DNA from: Symbiodinium microadriaticum
Taxonomy: Eukaryota; Sar; Dinophyceae; Suessiales; Symbiodiniaceae
Length of the DNA: 64,000 bases
Direction: 5' to 3'
Assembly: GCA_001939145.1 (NCBI GenBank)
Contig: LSRX01000082.1
Span: forward strand, 557,195 to 621,194
Program-made: the position numbers and the translations under genes
The notes under the pieces: generated by a model
The model's database searches: none
What the model saw: only the letters and a program-made list of their open reading frames with translations
What the model was told of the DNA's origin: nothing
In this document: in pieces, positions 44,563-52,325 of the stretch
Layout of the letters: every line of letters starts with the position of its first letter
How positions within the stretch are numbered: position 1 is the first letter of the stretch

Positions 44563-45892
44563 CTATTTCTTGCCACCTTTTCCAAACTTGCCCTTCTTGC
44601 CCTTGTTCTTTCCGCCCTTCTCGTTTCCTTTGGGCGACCACGTAGGTCGCGGTTGGGCTGTCGGTGCAGGGTTGAAAGGTATCATTGGCGTAGGTGTAGG
44701 CGTAGGCTGCGTTGTATGCGTAGGTGTGGACCATGCTGGCGGCGTTGGCGGCCACGTCCACGTAGGCTGTTGGGGTTGCCACGACGTAGATGATGCTGGC
44801 CACTGTGTCCAGGTTGCCGATGCAGTCGAGGGAGAGGACGTCCGGTATCTTCGTCCTTTCCCCGGAGGTGACCACTTCTGCTGATAGCCCTTGCCTTTGT
44901 TGTTGTACGGGTAATCGTTGCCCTTGGTGTATCTGGTCTTCTTCGTCAGGGGCTGCTGAAGGATCTCGTTGACCTTCGCGATGTCCACCATCAAATCTTC
45001 GGTTATGGCAGAGAGTGTTTCGGTGGAGCGCATCCTCATGGCAATGTCCCATGCGAAATCTTCCCAAAGGAGTTTGACATTGTGGATCCGTTGTGCATTC
45101 TGGCGGATCAATCCATGAAACCAATCGACTTACTTGTTGATGGCGGTCTCGGAGTCGTACTTGAGCAATATCCAAGCCCAGCGGATAGCCTGTGTGGCGT
45201 CGATGAGCATCCACTGTCCTTTGACGTCCCATTCTTCCTGTGCCTTCTCGGAGATCTGGGTTTTTGTCGTCCAAGATGAGCTTCTTCTCGGAAGGATCCT
45301 TCTTGCGGTTCGAATTGATCGTGTTGAAGCTAGTCCAGACTCGTTGTGCCATGATTTCCCCCAAGGGTGTCGCAGTATAGAGCTTGGAGGTATGATGTTC
45401 GTGGTACATTCGTGCGAGTACCTTCTCGGCGCCAAGCAAGAGCTTCTCTGGGAAAACTCGGCGTACCCCGTCAAGAGTGATCGAGTTGTAGTCTTCGATC
45501 AACTTCGAGTACACTCCAGATGGCAAAGTTTTGGGGATATTGTCCTTATCGGGTTGTGTCGTCGGTGTAGGCTGAGAAGGTGCGGAGTTGGGAGTCGGTG
45601 TTGCTTGGAAAGAAGCCTGATACTTGTGTCGGGCGTGTCGGCTCAGAACCAGCCACTGTGCCTTGACGGCGTTCTCTTCGGCGTCCGCGGGTAACTTGTA
45701 CTCGGTGGTGCCCACGGTGACACCCGCCTTGAGTTTGGTCAAGAGGTCGCTGACAACCGCATCTTCGTGCACATAGACGGCGATGGTCGCGTGTGATCGA
45801 AGGCCAATGGCATGTAGATACCTAGTGAGGCAATCGGTGGAAAGGTCTATCCCAGCAAGGGCCGCAGCCTCCGTAAGGGTAACATCCGCCAT
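44563..45892 (-). CDS. Gag-like structural protein, interrupted frame
   Basis: The ATG at 45,892 has good context (GACACCATGG). The N-terminal half is helical and charged. A +1 step at an AAAAA run near 45,265 joins it to a segment containing KAQEEWDVKGQWMLIDATQ. A TAA at 45,130-45,132 then interrupts a same-frame continuation (VDWFHGLIRQNAQRIHNVKL...). The end is Pro/Thr-rich, then Gly/Lys-rich (GKGGKK), as in nucleic-acid-binding Gag tails. It ends at TAG immediately before, and in frame with, the methyltransferase. The role is inferred from position and composition; no named Gag family was recognised. Confidence 0.75.
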
Positions 45893-46024
45893 GGTGTCTT
45901 TGAGCCTAGAGGGACCTAACGCGGGAAGGTCGAGTGAACACTGATTAAGCTGGGAGCAAATCACAGGTTCTTTATGCGAAAGGTTACAGCGGAGTCTCTT
46001 CGTTGGTGCAAGGTCCCACCGATA

Positions 46025-46166
46025 CATCGCCTGGGCAGAACATCGGTGGCATCCCAAACTTGTGTCCGGCGGCGGTCGCCACCAGGCGATGCCCGTCGTC
46101 ACACGATTGCATCGTGCCGGATTGTGTGCGTCCGATACTGTCCACCGATCCATCGCCTGGGCGGAA
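46025..46166 (-). promoter_or_regulatory. spacer motif pair before the Gag-like gene
   Basis: Two copies of the 16-nt element motif lie at 46,151-46,166 (TTCCGCCCAGGCGATG) and 46,025-46,040 (TTCTGCCCAGGCGATG). Both continue (G/T)ATCGGTGG. They occupy the 280-nt gap between the recombinase stop and the Gag ATG at 45,892. The pyrimidine run ending in AG suits a trans-splice acceptor. Confidence 0.6.
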
Positions 46167-46172
46167 ACCGGT

Positions 46173-47738
46173 CTAATCGTCGTCCTCGATGGCCTGGTCG
46201 GAGAACTCCTGTGCTTCGTGCAGCTTAAAGCATCGTTTGCACTTTGGGCCAGAGGGCTCCTGGTACTCGCGCCTGTGAGGCGCAAACCCATATGGCCATC
46301 CACAAATTGTATGCCAGTGAGTGCTGTCGGTGGATGTCTCGGAAACGCCAGGGAGGTGTATCATCTTCGTCACCGTCACCGTATTGACCACCCAGAATTT
46401 CTGCCGCAAGGTTTCGAGGTAGTGCTCGACGATCTCTCTGATCTGTTCGGGTTTGTCGTTTTGTTGGCCTCGATGGTCGGGATCTCCTCGAAACAGGGGT
46501 GGCTCCTGCACGTATACCTTGATAGCATCGCTTCCCCAGCGGCCCAGAAGTTGTACTGTGTCCAGGGGAAAGCCTCGACGAGTGAGCATCTGTGCTCCAG
46601 ACACACGACAAACGTGCTCACAGAATCGTTGTAAAACGGAGCCGTCAGGCCCGTTGCGGGTCATCATCGTCCCGGTCGCCTCGATGACGGATCGGAAGAT
46701 CTCGACGGTTTGGTGGTGTTGGAGCGGTTGTGAATCATTACCAGGAAAGAGAGGGGAGTCGTCGGGGTAGCCAAGGGATCTCATCCGTTCCAGATGTCGA
46801 TGTAGGGCGTGGAAAGGACAAAGGGCTTTGGATCGATGACAACTGCAGGGGTGTGATCTTGTGACGCATAGCCCGACGATGTCCATCTTGGTGCACGGCA
46901 GAGTGATAAACGCCATGCGGCCAGCATGCGTAACCTCTGTCCAAGCTTGATTCAACATCACGGATGCCGCCTCGATCCCTCGTAGGAGCCACCAGCAGCA
47001 TATGATCACCATGTCGATCCGGTTTGAAAGACCTGTAGCCCACTTGATCTGTGTTGAAAATTCGCGATCTGTCGTGCTAATCCTGGCGATATCCTCGACG
47101 TAGAAGGAGTCCTTGAGCTTCGACGGGCCTCGGCCTCGTTCCACCGCACGTTCCGCCTGGGTCATTCGAAGGATTACTTCTGGGGGTACTGGTGTATGTG
47201 TCTGGGCGACATGTTCTTGTCGCGCTTGGCTGAAGAGCAATTTAGCGGTCTTATACCCTCCCGCACGGAGGCTCGCCGCCACTGCATCGACTGACCTGAC
47301 GGTGAGGGGAAGAGCGTCGAGGTCCCAAGCGTTGGTGATCTGGAGCCACAACTTCCAACGAGAGTCGCGGGACTTAGTCGTGGTTGCAGCATAAGTGTTC
47401 TTACGCAACTCGTTGAGGCTCTCTTCGCGAAACTCAGGCTTAGCTGCCATGAGCGCTTTCGACAACGAACCTCTCGCGGAGGGTGTCGAAAGAGGCAGAT
47501 CCCGGCGGGCCACTGGCACCACCGCTCGGGACATGGGTCGTCTGCCCAATGCTGCCAACATCTTGTCCAGATTGGGTCGGGTCGGGGAGATCTGTACTAG
47601 TGTAGTTTCGGAGATATGTTGCAGAGCATCAACCGAGAGGATATCTCGGGATGCGAGGCACGGGGCAAAACCGACGAGATCATGGGCTCGTAGGAAATCG
47701 CTCGTTACTCGAGCCTGTGTCTTCAGAAATGGGGACAT
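46173..47738 (-). CDS. tyrosine recombinase (integrase of the DIRS-like element)
   Basis: It integrates the element DNA by strand exchange through a covalent phosphotyrosine. The 521-residue frame is uninterrupted from an ATG at 47,738. Residues 100-205 form the helical core-binding part. The catalytic set is complete: Arg 253 (WWLLRGIEA), Lys 284 (PCTKMD), His 375 and Arg 378 (EHVCRVSGAQ), Trp 401 (LLGRWGSDA) and nucleophile Tyr 409 (KVYVQ). A Cys-containing tail (CGWPYG...CKRC) could bind zinc. The gene follows the coiled-coil ORF after 75 nt. It shows no recoding site, unlike its neighbours. Confidence 0.93.
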   Translation of the reverse strand: MSPFLKTQARVTSDFLRAHDLVGFAPCLASRDILSVDALQHISETTLVQISPTRPNLDKMLAALGRRPMSRAVVPVARRDLPLSTPSARGSLSKALMAAKPEFREESLNELRKNTYAATTTKSRDSRWKLWLQITNAWDLDALPLTVRSVDAVAASLRAGGYKTAKLLFSQARQEHVAQTHTPVPPEVILRMTQAERAVERGRGPSKLKDSFYVEDIARISTTDREFSTQIKWATGLSNRIDMVIICCWWLLRGIEAASVMLNQAWTEVTHAGRMAFITLPCTKMDIVGLCVTRSHPCSCHRSKALCPFHALHRHLERMRSLGYPDDSPLFPGNDSQPLQHHQTVEIFRSVIEATGTMMTRNGPDGSVLQRFCEHVCRVSGAQMLTRRGFPLDTVQLLGRWGSDAIKVYVQEPPLFRGDPDHRGQQNDKPEQIREIVEHYLETLRQKFWVVNTVTVTKMIHLPGVSETSTDSTHWHTICGWPYGFAPHRREYQEPSGPKCKRCFKLHEAQEFSDQAIEDDD

Positions 47739-47813
47739 GTCGTGCTGACCGTACTGGTCTAACTGTTACAAAGCGGAGGGAGTCGCCTTTTCTTAACCTC
47801 AGATTCCTCGGTG

Positions 47814-48290
47814 TTAGGCTGGGTCAGAGCTAGAGGGCCTCGCTGCGTTTACCACGCGCTCTTGGAAAATTTCCCTAGCTAAGTCACCTACCTCGTCACG
47901 TAGTTGTTGGAGAGCGAGAGGTAGTCCAAGTAGAGGCTCGAGTTGAAGTTGAAGTAGATAAAGGTGTTCCCGAAGTTGATCGTTTTCAGCTCGTAGTTCA
48001 GAAATTCGGCGTTCCAACATAACACGTGCTGTCACCTCGCTCCTCGCCGATGCCATGAAGATCTCGATGGGCACATAGTTCTCGTAGACGTGGGCTATCT
48101 CTGTGACGCGTCGTCGTGCCTCTGCTCGGGTCCTAGTGCGTATGGCTTCGATCCGAAACCGAAGCCCGTTGATTTGCCGATTGAGGCCGTCCACAAGAGC
48201 CTCGAGGTGTCGAATAGCAGAGGTATCCATGTTGGAGTCGAGATTGGGGCTACTTACGGGGGAGCTCGGAGCCTGTCCTCGAGGTGGCAT
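47814..48290 (-). CDS. coiled-coil ORF of the element, unrecognised
   Basis: 158 residues from an ATG at 48,290. After a Pro/Ser-rich start, residues about 25-135 are strongly helical with Leu/Ile heptads and many Arg/Glu residues (for example LRAENDQLREHLYLLQLQLE), so a dimer or oligomer is likely. It heads a two-gene block with the recombinase and is preceded by the 495-nt spacer with three motif copies. It may be a Gag-like oligomeriser or a partner of the recombinase. No family was recognised. Confidence 0.75.
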   Translation of the reverse strand: MPPRGQAPSSPVSSPNLDSNMDTSAIRHLEALVDGLNRQINGLRFRIEAIRTRTRAEARRRVTEIAHVYENYVPIEIFMASARSEVTARVMLERRISELRAENDQLREHLYLLQLQLEPLLGLPLALQQLRDEVGDLAREIFQERVVNAARPSSSDPA

Positions 48291-48435
48291 CGGGTCACGG
48301 GAACTATGTCATGTACACAAAAGTTCGTGCCGTACAGGCAGTCGGGGCAAATGGAGATCTGTCTTTGTGCCCAAATCTATGATGAAGCCGTAACTCGGTC
48401 ACATCGGTGACACTGATGTGTCTGGGGGGTCTCAT

Positions 48436-48641
48436 CATCGCCTAGGCGGAAAGAGAACCCGCACCCAGCATGCCGTAGCCTGTTACAAGGAAAGGCCGTC
48501 TCCGCTCCTACGTCGCCTAGGCGGAAAGGCGGGAAAATCGCGGCACGACTAAAATCTACGCGGAAAATCGCGTTTGAGAAAACGAGTACCCCGACTCGCT
48601 GTTGGCACCTAACTGGAATCGTCGACATCGCCTAGGCGGAA
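48436..48641 (-). promoter_or_regulatory. spacer motif triplet before the coiled-coil ORF
   Basis: Three copies of TTCCGCCTAGGCGATG or a one-base variant lie at 48,626-48,641, 48,511-48,526 (GACG instead of GATG) and 48,436-48,451. The core CGCCTAGGCG is a perfect 10-bp palindrome. The copies fall in the 495-nt non-coding gap between the gene ending at 48,786 and the ATG at 48,290. Confidence 0.65.
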
Positions 48642-48785
48642 CGAACGAGACCCGTGAAGATCCGGCGTCCTTCAGAGCGCCGACTGTCGTTCTCGCCGTT
48701 GCTGTCGGAGAAGCTCAAGGTGATCACGGCTGACGTTGGTGAAGGTGTGATCGCCCTGGAGATACTGAATCGCCCTGAGCTGAAC

Positions 48786-49585
48786 TTAACACAAGGACAT
48801 AAAGCGTAGAAAGTCGTTTTGCTTCATGATCACTGTTGTCTCGGGGTCGTACTCGTAGACACTAAAGTGATAGTATGGGGGATCCCTGCGGTACTCTGCG
48901 ATGCCATAGGCCTCGAAGTTCTCCTTGGTGTTGAAAGTCTCATCGAGGTACTTGTGAGGGTGTGCCATGGTGGGTAGCAGGTCGGGGCGGTAGATGTTCT
49001 TGCGGTTCGCTGTAAAGTTGCGGTTGAGGATGTTCTCGATGTTCTCGAGGGTCCACGCAGTGCAGTCTCCTCGAAGTATCCCAGGAGCTGGTGTTTCACA
49101 GCCTGGTCGCGGATAGCTGCTTGGAGCGGGGCACGGAAGTCCTCGGTGCCCAAGTCGGCGCGATACTCCGCCATGATCTGTTTGAGGCGTCCGAGGAGCA
49201 TATCGTCGTCGGTTTTCTCCCACTCCATCAAGAAGAGGTGGTAGTCGCCGTGTTCCTTCGAGATGGTCTGGCCCCGAACTGGGGTCTCGACGTTAACCTC
49301 GCCGTTCTCGGCCATGATCAGCGCCTTCTGTGCCGGCACGAGCTTCTTCGACTGTAGCGCGCTGGCATTCGTTCTCTCGGCGTGCGGTCGGTAGGGAGTC
49401 AAGCATCGAGGACATGTGTAGCGTCCGTGCTGCTCGCGGATCGGGTAATCGGTGGAGATCTGGCGTAGCCAGTGGTGGTTGTGGATGACGCTGGTGCACT
49501 CGACGTTCCGACAAATGAAGTGCTGGTCGAGGGAGTCGGTGACCTTGAAGAGCCAATCGGTGAGTGGCGCGTGATTGATGGCCAT
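48786..49585 (-). CDS. zinc-binding element protein, part 2 (frame change)
   Basis: It starts at an ATG at 49,585, only 3 nt after the TGA of the preceding gene and in the same frame. An early zinc-binding pattern reads CRNVEC...TCPRC (Cys-x4-Cys, 27 residues, Cys-x2-Cys). The protein-like reading moves to the -1 frame near 49,065 (EE, then DCTAWTLENIENILNRN) and ends at 48,786. The second part contains NIYRPDLLPTMAHPHKYLDE. It may be the C-terminal half of one protein with the upstream gene. The function is unknown; nucleic-acid binding is a guess from the zinc pattern. Confidence 0.65.
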
Positions 49586-49588
49586 GTT

Positions 49589-50173
49589 TCAGAAGGCATC
49601 GCCGTCCCAATTCGGATCAATCGCACGAACAATCGAGGAGACCTGCCACTGTTCGAACGCCACCATGACCTGAGCTCGACGGTCCACGTCGAGTTTATCC
49701 ATGTCGGCGACAAAGCGGGCTGTCAAAGCCAAAATCCGGGCGCGCACCTCTCGGCGTACTCCCGCGCTAGATGCACTCGGTCGTTCTCGGCGAACGGCAT
49801 CGCACATAGCGTTCCAAGAGGAATTGCGGTCGCGTACCTGCTCGGATAGATGTCGGCGCCTGAATGTGATGACTTTGGAGCACAACGCGTACCAGTCCTT
49901 CACGTTGATGTTCGTGACGACATGGCCTTTGCGTCGAAAAACCGGTCGGCGTGTCCATCGGGATCTCTCCTCATCCCACACCGAGTCGAAGTAGAACGTG
50001 GCGTAAGCCCCTGCTGTCTTGTCGATGGCGATGTGCCACTGGCCCGGGGTGTTCTCGTTGTCATCGTCGAAGTCGGCCACTGGAAATCTGGCGACGCCAC
50101 TTGGCTGGAGAAGCAGTTGACTCCGACGGTCCGCCGACGGTAACCCTCTCCCGAGCCACGAGGCCGAGGTCAT
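49589..50173 (-). CDS. element ORF, part 1 of a TGA-split protein
   Basis: Open from an ATG at 50,173; the conserved-looking part begins about 20 codons in. It is acidic, then aromatic (VADFDDDNEN, GAYATFYFDSVWDEE), with a basic helical C-terminus. TGA at 49,589-49,591 separates it from a same-frame ATG at 49,585. The stop could be a mutation, a read-through site or a stop-restart junction. No family was recognised. Confidence 0.65.
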   Translation of the reverse strand: MTSASWLGRGLPSADRRSQLLLQPSGVARFPVADFDDDNENTPGQWHIAIDKTAGAYATFYFDSVWDEERSRWTRRPVFRRKGHVVTNINVKDWYALCSKVITFRRRHLSEQVRDRNSSWNAMCDAVRRERPSASSAGVRREVRARILALTARFVADMDKLDVDRRAQVMVAFEQWQVSSIVRAIDPNWDGDAF

Positions 50174-50505
50174 CGAGAAAGACAACGAGGAGGGTAACAA
50201 ACGCCTCCTGGATTACCTCGGTTTCCTTTCTTAAGCACAACGACCCCAAGCACGAGAAGTCCCTCGACTGTACCTTTTGCGGCAAGCTCTTCCCCGCCTA
50301 CTACCTTCTGTGCATCAACCCGGCGGAACTCGACGATTGGCGAAATGTACACTACATGTGTTGCTATGCCTGCGCGACCTGCCACTCGGAGGACTTCGTT
50401 TGGTACAGCGAGCGCTCTGCTTTGAAGCCGGCCAAGCTCGGAGTTCCGGGCTCTATTTCCGGCGAGAGATACAACAACTTCGATCGTACCACAAAGAGCT
50501 GATTG
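50121..50505 (+). CDS. opposite-strand zinc-finger segment inside the element
   Basis: Against the direction of the element, the plus strand reads an acidic helix (EVIEKDNEEGNKRLLDYLGF). After a +1 step at CTTTCTTAAG (about 50,228), a Cys-rich domain follows (LDCTFCGKLFPAYYLLC, then HYMCCYACATCHSEDF). The paired CxxC motifs and GC-rich third positions look genuine. There is no convincing minus-strand protein at 50,200-50,363. It overlaps the tail of the gene ending at 50,364. It may be an inverted piece of the zinc-finger gene or an antisense gene. No start codon is clear. Confidence 0.5.
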
Positions 50506-50828
50506 CTGTCGGCGTTGGAGAACTGTGTTCGCAATCGTGCCAACCCCATCTGTTCTTGGGCTCGGCGAAAGGCCAGAACTTCGACTGCCACCTGTGCGGT
50601 CTGTTCGTCGTAAAGCCTGCATCGTTGTTTCATGAGTCTGCCCTCGACGGAGTCGGGTTCCACACCACGAGTCATCTCGGCGAGGGCTCTTGCAGCTGGT
50701 AGAACAGCGTCAGATGACTGCGAAGGAGCCGTCGTCGGTTCGATGGGGTCATCCTCTTCCATCGGCTGTGTGTCGGGGTACTGCTCAATCTTGTCGTGCT
50801 TAAGTTCGGAAGCACGTCGGGGAGCCAT
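50364..50828 (-). CDS. acidic/coiled-coil element ORF, unrecognised
   Basis: 154 residues from an ATG at 50,828. A basic start (MAPRRASELKHDK) leads to an acidic Pro/Thr linker (MEEDDPIEP), then a helical Gln/Arg/Leu-rich region (VEVLAFRRAQEQMGLARL). The last 40 codons overlap the plus-strand zinc-finger segment. It opens the second gene block, behind a 435-nt spacer with two motif copies. No family was recognised. Confidence 0.65.
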   Translation of the reverse strand: MAPRRASELKHDKIEQYPDTQPMEEDDPIEPTTAPSQSSDAVLPAARALAEMTRGVEPDSVEGRLMKQRCRLYDEQTAQVAVEVLAFRRAQEQMGLARLRTQFSNADSNQLFVVRSKLLYLSPEIEPGTPSLAGFKAERSLYQTKSSEWQVAQA

Positions 50829-51073
50829 GATGATGTGAACCTGAGGTAAAGCGGGGAAGGTCCTCGAGAGTAAATGCAAAGCTTGAGCACTACCGAAGCC
50901 ACACAACAGTCTCCAGAGAGAAAGTAGGCCCCGCTACATGTCAACGCGGAGCCTAGCATGATAAGCTTCAAAGGGGGAGCACTTTCTTGTAAACACTCAG
51001 GGTTGATTCGATCCGATTCCATGAGCGAACAATTGTGAGTTCGTCGCTGTAAGCTGGCACAATAGAGGCCACA

Positions 51074-51166
51074 CATCGCCTAGGCGGAAGTGGTCACCGT
51101 CTGTGCGGGTGAGACCCAAGTGACGGAAGTCTCGGGTCAGGTGTGACGCACATCGCCTAGGCGGAA
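51074..51166 (-). promoter_or_regulatory. spacer motif pair before the acidic ORF
   Basis: Two perfect copies of CTTCCGCCTAGGCGATGTG lie with their 16-nt cores at 51,151-51,166 and 51,074-51,089. They sit in the 435-nt gap between the stop at 51,264 and the ATG at 50,828. The AG within CTAG follows a pyrimidine run. Confidence 0.65.
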
Positions 51167-51263
51167 GCGACACGGTGTGACCTGAGTTCCCGAAAGATGC
51201 ATCGCCGACTCGTGTAATGCTCGGGGAACTCGGGGTGAAGAAGAGCATCCAGGCAGCACCACC

Positions 51264-52325
51264 CTAGCGCTTGCGCCGGAGCACGAAGTTCGGTAGCTCG
51301 GCTGTGAAGTAGGGTGCCATGTCGGGGTGGCCCGCGAAGTAGGTCCTCATGTTGGGCGGCAGCATGGCCCAGGCGCAATCGATGATGGCGTCCCCGATCA
51401 GCCGCATAAACGTGGAAATCCAGTTGATGTAGCTGTAGTTCACGGAGACTCGATGTACATCCACGGAGAACAAGCACCAGCCGCGCAATCTGTCAAAACG
51501 GGCCTCCACACTTGTGTGGTGCAACTCCGACAAACTCGCCGTGATCGTGTGCCATACCATCGAGTAGATCAAAGTCGTCTGTGGATCGTAGAAATTGTTG
51601 GGGACCCCCAAGAACAAGACCCGTTCTTCGAGGGTGCGCTCGCTGTTGTGGTACACTGGAAAGTCGACGAACAGGCCGAAAGGTGTCAAAGTCGAGCGAA
51701 TGGTCGGGGAGTTCAGCACCTGGTACCGTCGTAGGAGATCTCCCAGGGAGCATCGGGGGCAAGGCAGCATACGGGTGGTTACCCGGTGGCAGCATCGACA
51801 CATTGCTTGCCCCAAGGCGCACCAGCTGAGGCAACGACATGGACATGACCGGAAAGCCAGTGAAGCGCCGGGAAGTGATGAAACCGAACTGAGGGGTTTC
51901 ACTCGCAGGAGGTTCCCGACGAACATCGTCCAAGGCCGTGGGTCCCTTGTTGCGGAATTGATCCGCCGGCCGGGCAAGTCTGAAACCATCTATGTTGAAG
52001 GGCTCTCGTAGGACCAAGGTGTGCGGGGAGCTCTCCGAGGGGGGCCTAGAGGAGATAGTCGGCGGGATCGCAGTAGTCACCGGGCTGGTCATCGGCGGTG
52101 CCATGGTAACCCTATGGGGGAAGTCGGGACTACGAAAAACCTCCGGTGAAACAGTCACAGTGAACGACTGGTTGCCGGGGGGGTCAAGATTGAGCATGAT
52201 CGGCGGCTGCTTGGGCTGTTTGGGCATCGCCTTGACGGAGACCACGTTCGTAGGTGTCGAGGCAGGCCGAGCCGATGCGGGTATGTCCTGATTCACCACC
52301 TCATCGGACTCATGCCAAGGGTCGA
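51264..52325 (-). CDS. continuation of the CCCH-finger protein (frame-shifted)
   Basis: It is entered from the preceding gene by a +1 step on TTTTTT at about 52,322-52,327. It first reads a Pro/Thr/Ser-rich linker, then, after another +1 change between about 51,880 and 51,710, a globular domain. That domain contains Cys pairs (QAMCRCCHRVTTRMLPCPRC), VFFLG-like strands and an aromatic C-terminus ending NFVLRRKR. No family was recognised. The zinc pattern resembles the CPRC of the gene at 49,585, so the element may carry related zinc proteins. Confidence 0.6.
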
